Shown: piece after piece, positions 63,031 to 64,000 of the stretch
Layout of the letters: each line of letters starts with the position of its first letter
Position numbering within the stretch: position 1 is the stretch's first letter
Assembly (NCBI GenBank): GCA_965233625.1
Contig: OZ247499.1
Span: 186,001 to 250,000 of the forward strand
DNA from: G965233625 sp965233625
GTDB lineage: Bacteria > Planctomycetota > Planctomycetia > Pirellulales > Pirellulaceae
DNA: 64,000 nucleotides
Direction of reading: 5' to 3'
Notes under the pieces: model-generated
Database searches by the model: none
Seen by the model: the letters and a program-made list of their open reading frames with translations, nothing else
What the model was told of the DNA's origin: nothing
Translations under genes and position numbers: made by a program

Positions 63031-64000
63031 ATGAGCCAATCACCATTGTTCAACTTCAAACGGAAATTGAATCGCCGCGCCGTCCTGCGCGGGGCCGGTG
63101 TCGCGATGGCGTTGCCCTGGCTGGGTGCGATGCGGCCTGCGTTTGCAAATGCAGCTGAAAGCAGCAAGCCCCGCCGTTTTGTCTCGATGACGCTGGGACT
63201 TGGTCTGCATGCAGACAACTTGAACCCGGATGTTGCCGGCCGCGACTACACGCCGTCGCGATATCTGAAGAAGATTCAGGATCTGCGTGGAAAGTTTACA
63301 GTTGTTTCGGGCAGTTCTCATCCGGGCGTTTCAGGCGGTCATCGCGCGGAGGCATCACTGCTTAGTGCGGCGCCGATGAGCAATGGCGCAGCGACACTGA
63401 ATAGTGTTTCGCTGGATCAGCTATTGGCGAAACATCTCGGCGATGCAACGCGGTTTCCATCTCTCACGCTCAGCCTCAGCGGCAGCAACAGCCCGTCGTA
63501 CACGGAAAACGGGTCGATGATACCCGCCGAAAATTCACCCTCGCGGCTGTTCCGTCAGTTGTTTATTAACGACTCCGCTGCCGATCAGGCTTTGCAGGCC
63601 GCCCGCGCCCGGCAGGGACGCAGCATCATGGATCTGGTTGCTGACGACGCCCGCGCATTGCAGCGTGAACTGGGCGCCGGAGATCGTGACCGGTTAGACG
63701 CGTACTTCACAAGCGTGCGTGAACTGGAGCAACGGCTGAAAGAATCCGAAGACTGGGCGCGGAAGCCGAAGCCAAAGGTCAACGTCGACAAACCAGTCGA
63801 TATTGGCAACCCGAACGATTTCATCGGCCGGCAGCGTCTGATGAGCGATATGGTCCGTCTGGCTCTGGCCACGGATTCCACCCGCTTCATCACGCTGCAC
63901 CTGGGTGGGTCGGGCGGTGTGGTGCCGCTGAATGGCGTGGACGAAGGTTATCACTCACTCAGCCACCACGGCCGCGACGAAGAGAAGCTGGAGCAGCTCG
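63031..64000 (+). CDS. DUF1552 protein, 3' end outside window
   Basis: At least 323 codons from ATG 63031, open to the window edge. Tat-like leader NRRAVLRGAGVA, then the DUF1552 body (HRAEASLLSAAPM, RDRLDAYFTSVRELEQRL, HHGRDEEKLEQL). It follows the DUF1592 gene by 47 bases. It corresponds to the protein at 1480-2919. Confidence 0.93.
   Translation, partial: MSQSPLFNFKRKLNRRAVLRGAGVAMALPWLGAMRPAFANAAESSKPRRFVSMTLGLGLHADNLNPDVAGRDYTPSRYLKKIQDLRGKFTVVSGSSHPGVSGGHRAEASLLSAAPMSNGAATLNSVSLDQLLAKHLGDATRFPSLTLSLSGSNSPSYTENGSMIPAENSPSRLFRQLFINDSAADQALQAARARQGRSIMDLVADDARALQRELGAGDRDRLDAYFTSVRELEQRLKESEDWARKPKPKVNVDKPVDIGNPNDFIGRQRLMSDMVRLALATDSTRFITLHLGGSGGVVPLNGVDEGYHSLSHHGRDEEKLEQL

Noticed and set aside
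1..64000. tRNA genes and CRISPR arrays
   Set aside because: Intergenic regions were read for T-arm signatures and for regularly spaced repeats; none was convincing. A tRNAscan-SE run would settle it.

Overview
The window reads as a chromosomal segment of a planctomycete, probably a Pirellula-like lineage. The phylum call rests on three neighbouring gene pairs typical of that group (two DUF1592-type haem proteins each followed by a DUF1552 protein, and one DUF1549/DUF1553 protein followed by a DUF1501 protein). A sulfatase, a DUF1080 protein, membrane Ser/Thr kinases and a set of tetrahydromethanopterin C1 genes (fae, mtdB, ftr and a stand-alone FwdD-like protein) point the same way. Genes are densely packed, with many abutting or overlapping stops and starts. 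I see no rRNA or tRNA, insertion sequence, prophage or CRISPR array. The first and last genes run off the window.

Layout. 1-2919: end of a DUF1592 protein plus a DUF1552 protein. 2925-9977 (minus): a run with a kinase fused to a caspase-like domain, a histone-deacetylase-family enzyme, a WD40 protein, a DUF6174-like protein and, after a gap, a zinc alcohol dehydrogenase. 10188-11039: aroE. 11047-17302 (minus): six abutting or overlapping genes (exported Pro/Gln-rich protein, alpha/beta-hydrolase-like protein, radical SAM protein, cytochrome P450, fatty acid desaturase, membrane-anchored NTF2-like protein), the best candidate for an undescribed pathway. 17357-25779: DUF434 protein, prenyltransferase-fold repeat protein, FwdD-like protein, a caspase-fold protein lacking its catalytic dyad, an octahaem HEAT/TPR cytochrome and a sulfatase. 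26199-32118: LPP20/FlgT-like exported protein, glycerophosphodiesterase and a 1123-residue FAAL-ACP-alpha-oxoamine synthase. 32562-43771: small proteins, a ClpP-like protein, an iodotyrosine-deiodinase-like flavoprotein, NHL and DUF1080 proteins, a glutaminyl-cyclase-like M28 protein, an exopolysaccharide sugar-phosphate transferase, a methyltransferase, a second kinase and a Cys-rich exported peptide. 44137-47968: housekeeping run aroF, tpiA, secG, yicC, gmk. 48065-52441: DUF1549/DUF1553 and DUF1501 pair. 52583-54989: fae, mtdB, ftr. 55049-60364: queD, queC, ruvB, moeA and a MerA-like flavoprotein. 60563-64000: second DUF1592/DUF1552 pair.

Themes. C1 genes: Fae, MtdB and Ftr are three steps of H4MPT-linked formaldehyde oxidation, and the FwdD-like protein resembles a subunit of the formyl-transferring complex; a strong terminator separates fae from mtdB-ftr. 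Lipids: the P450/desaturase/radical SAM run and the FAAL-ACP-AOS protein both suggest unusual acyl-chain chemistry. Signalling: two caspase-fold proteins both lack the catalytic Cys. RNA level: an intrinsic terminator at 19451-19487 has no plus-strand gene before it, so it may end a small RNA or an attenuated leader. The palindrome GGCGCC is strikingly frequent (about 15 copies in the first 5 kb by eye).
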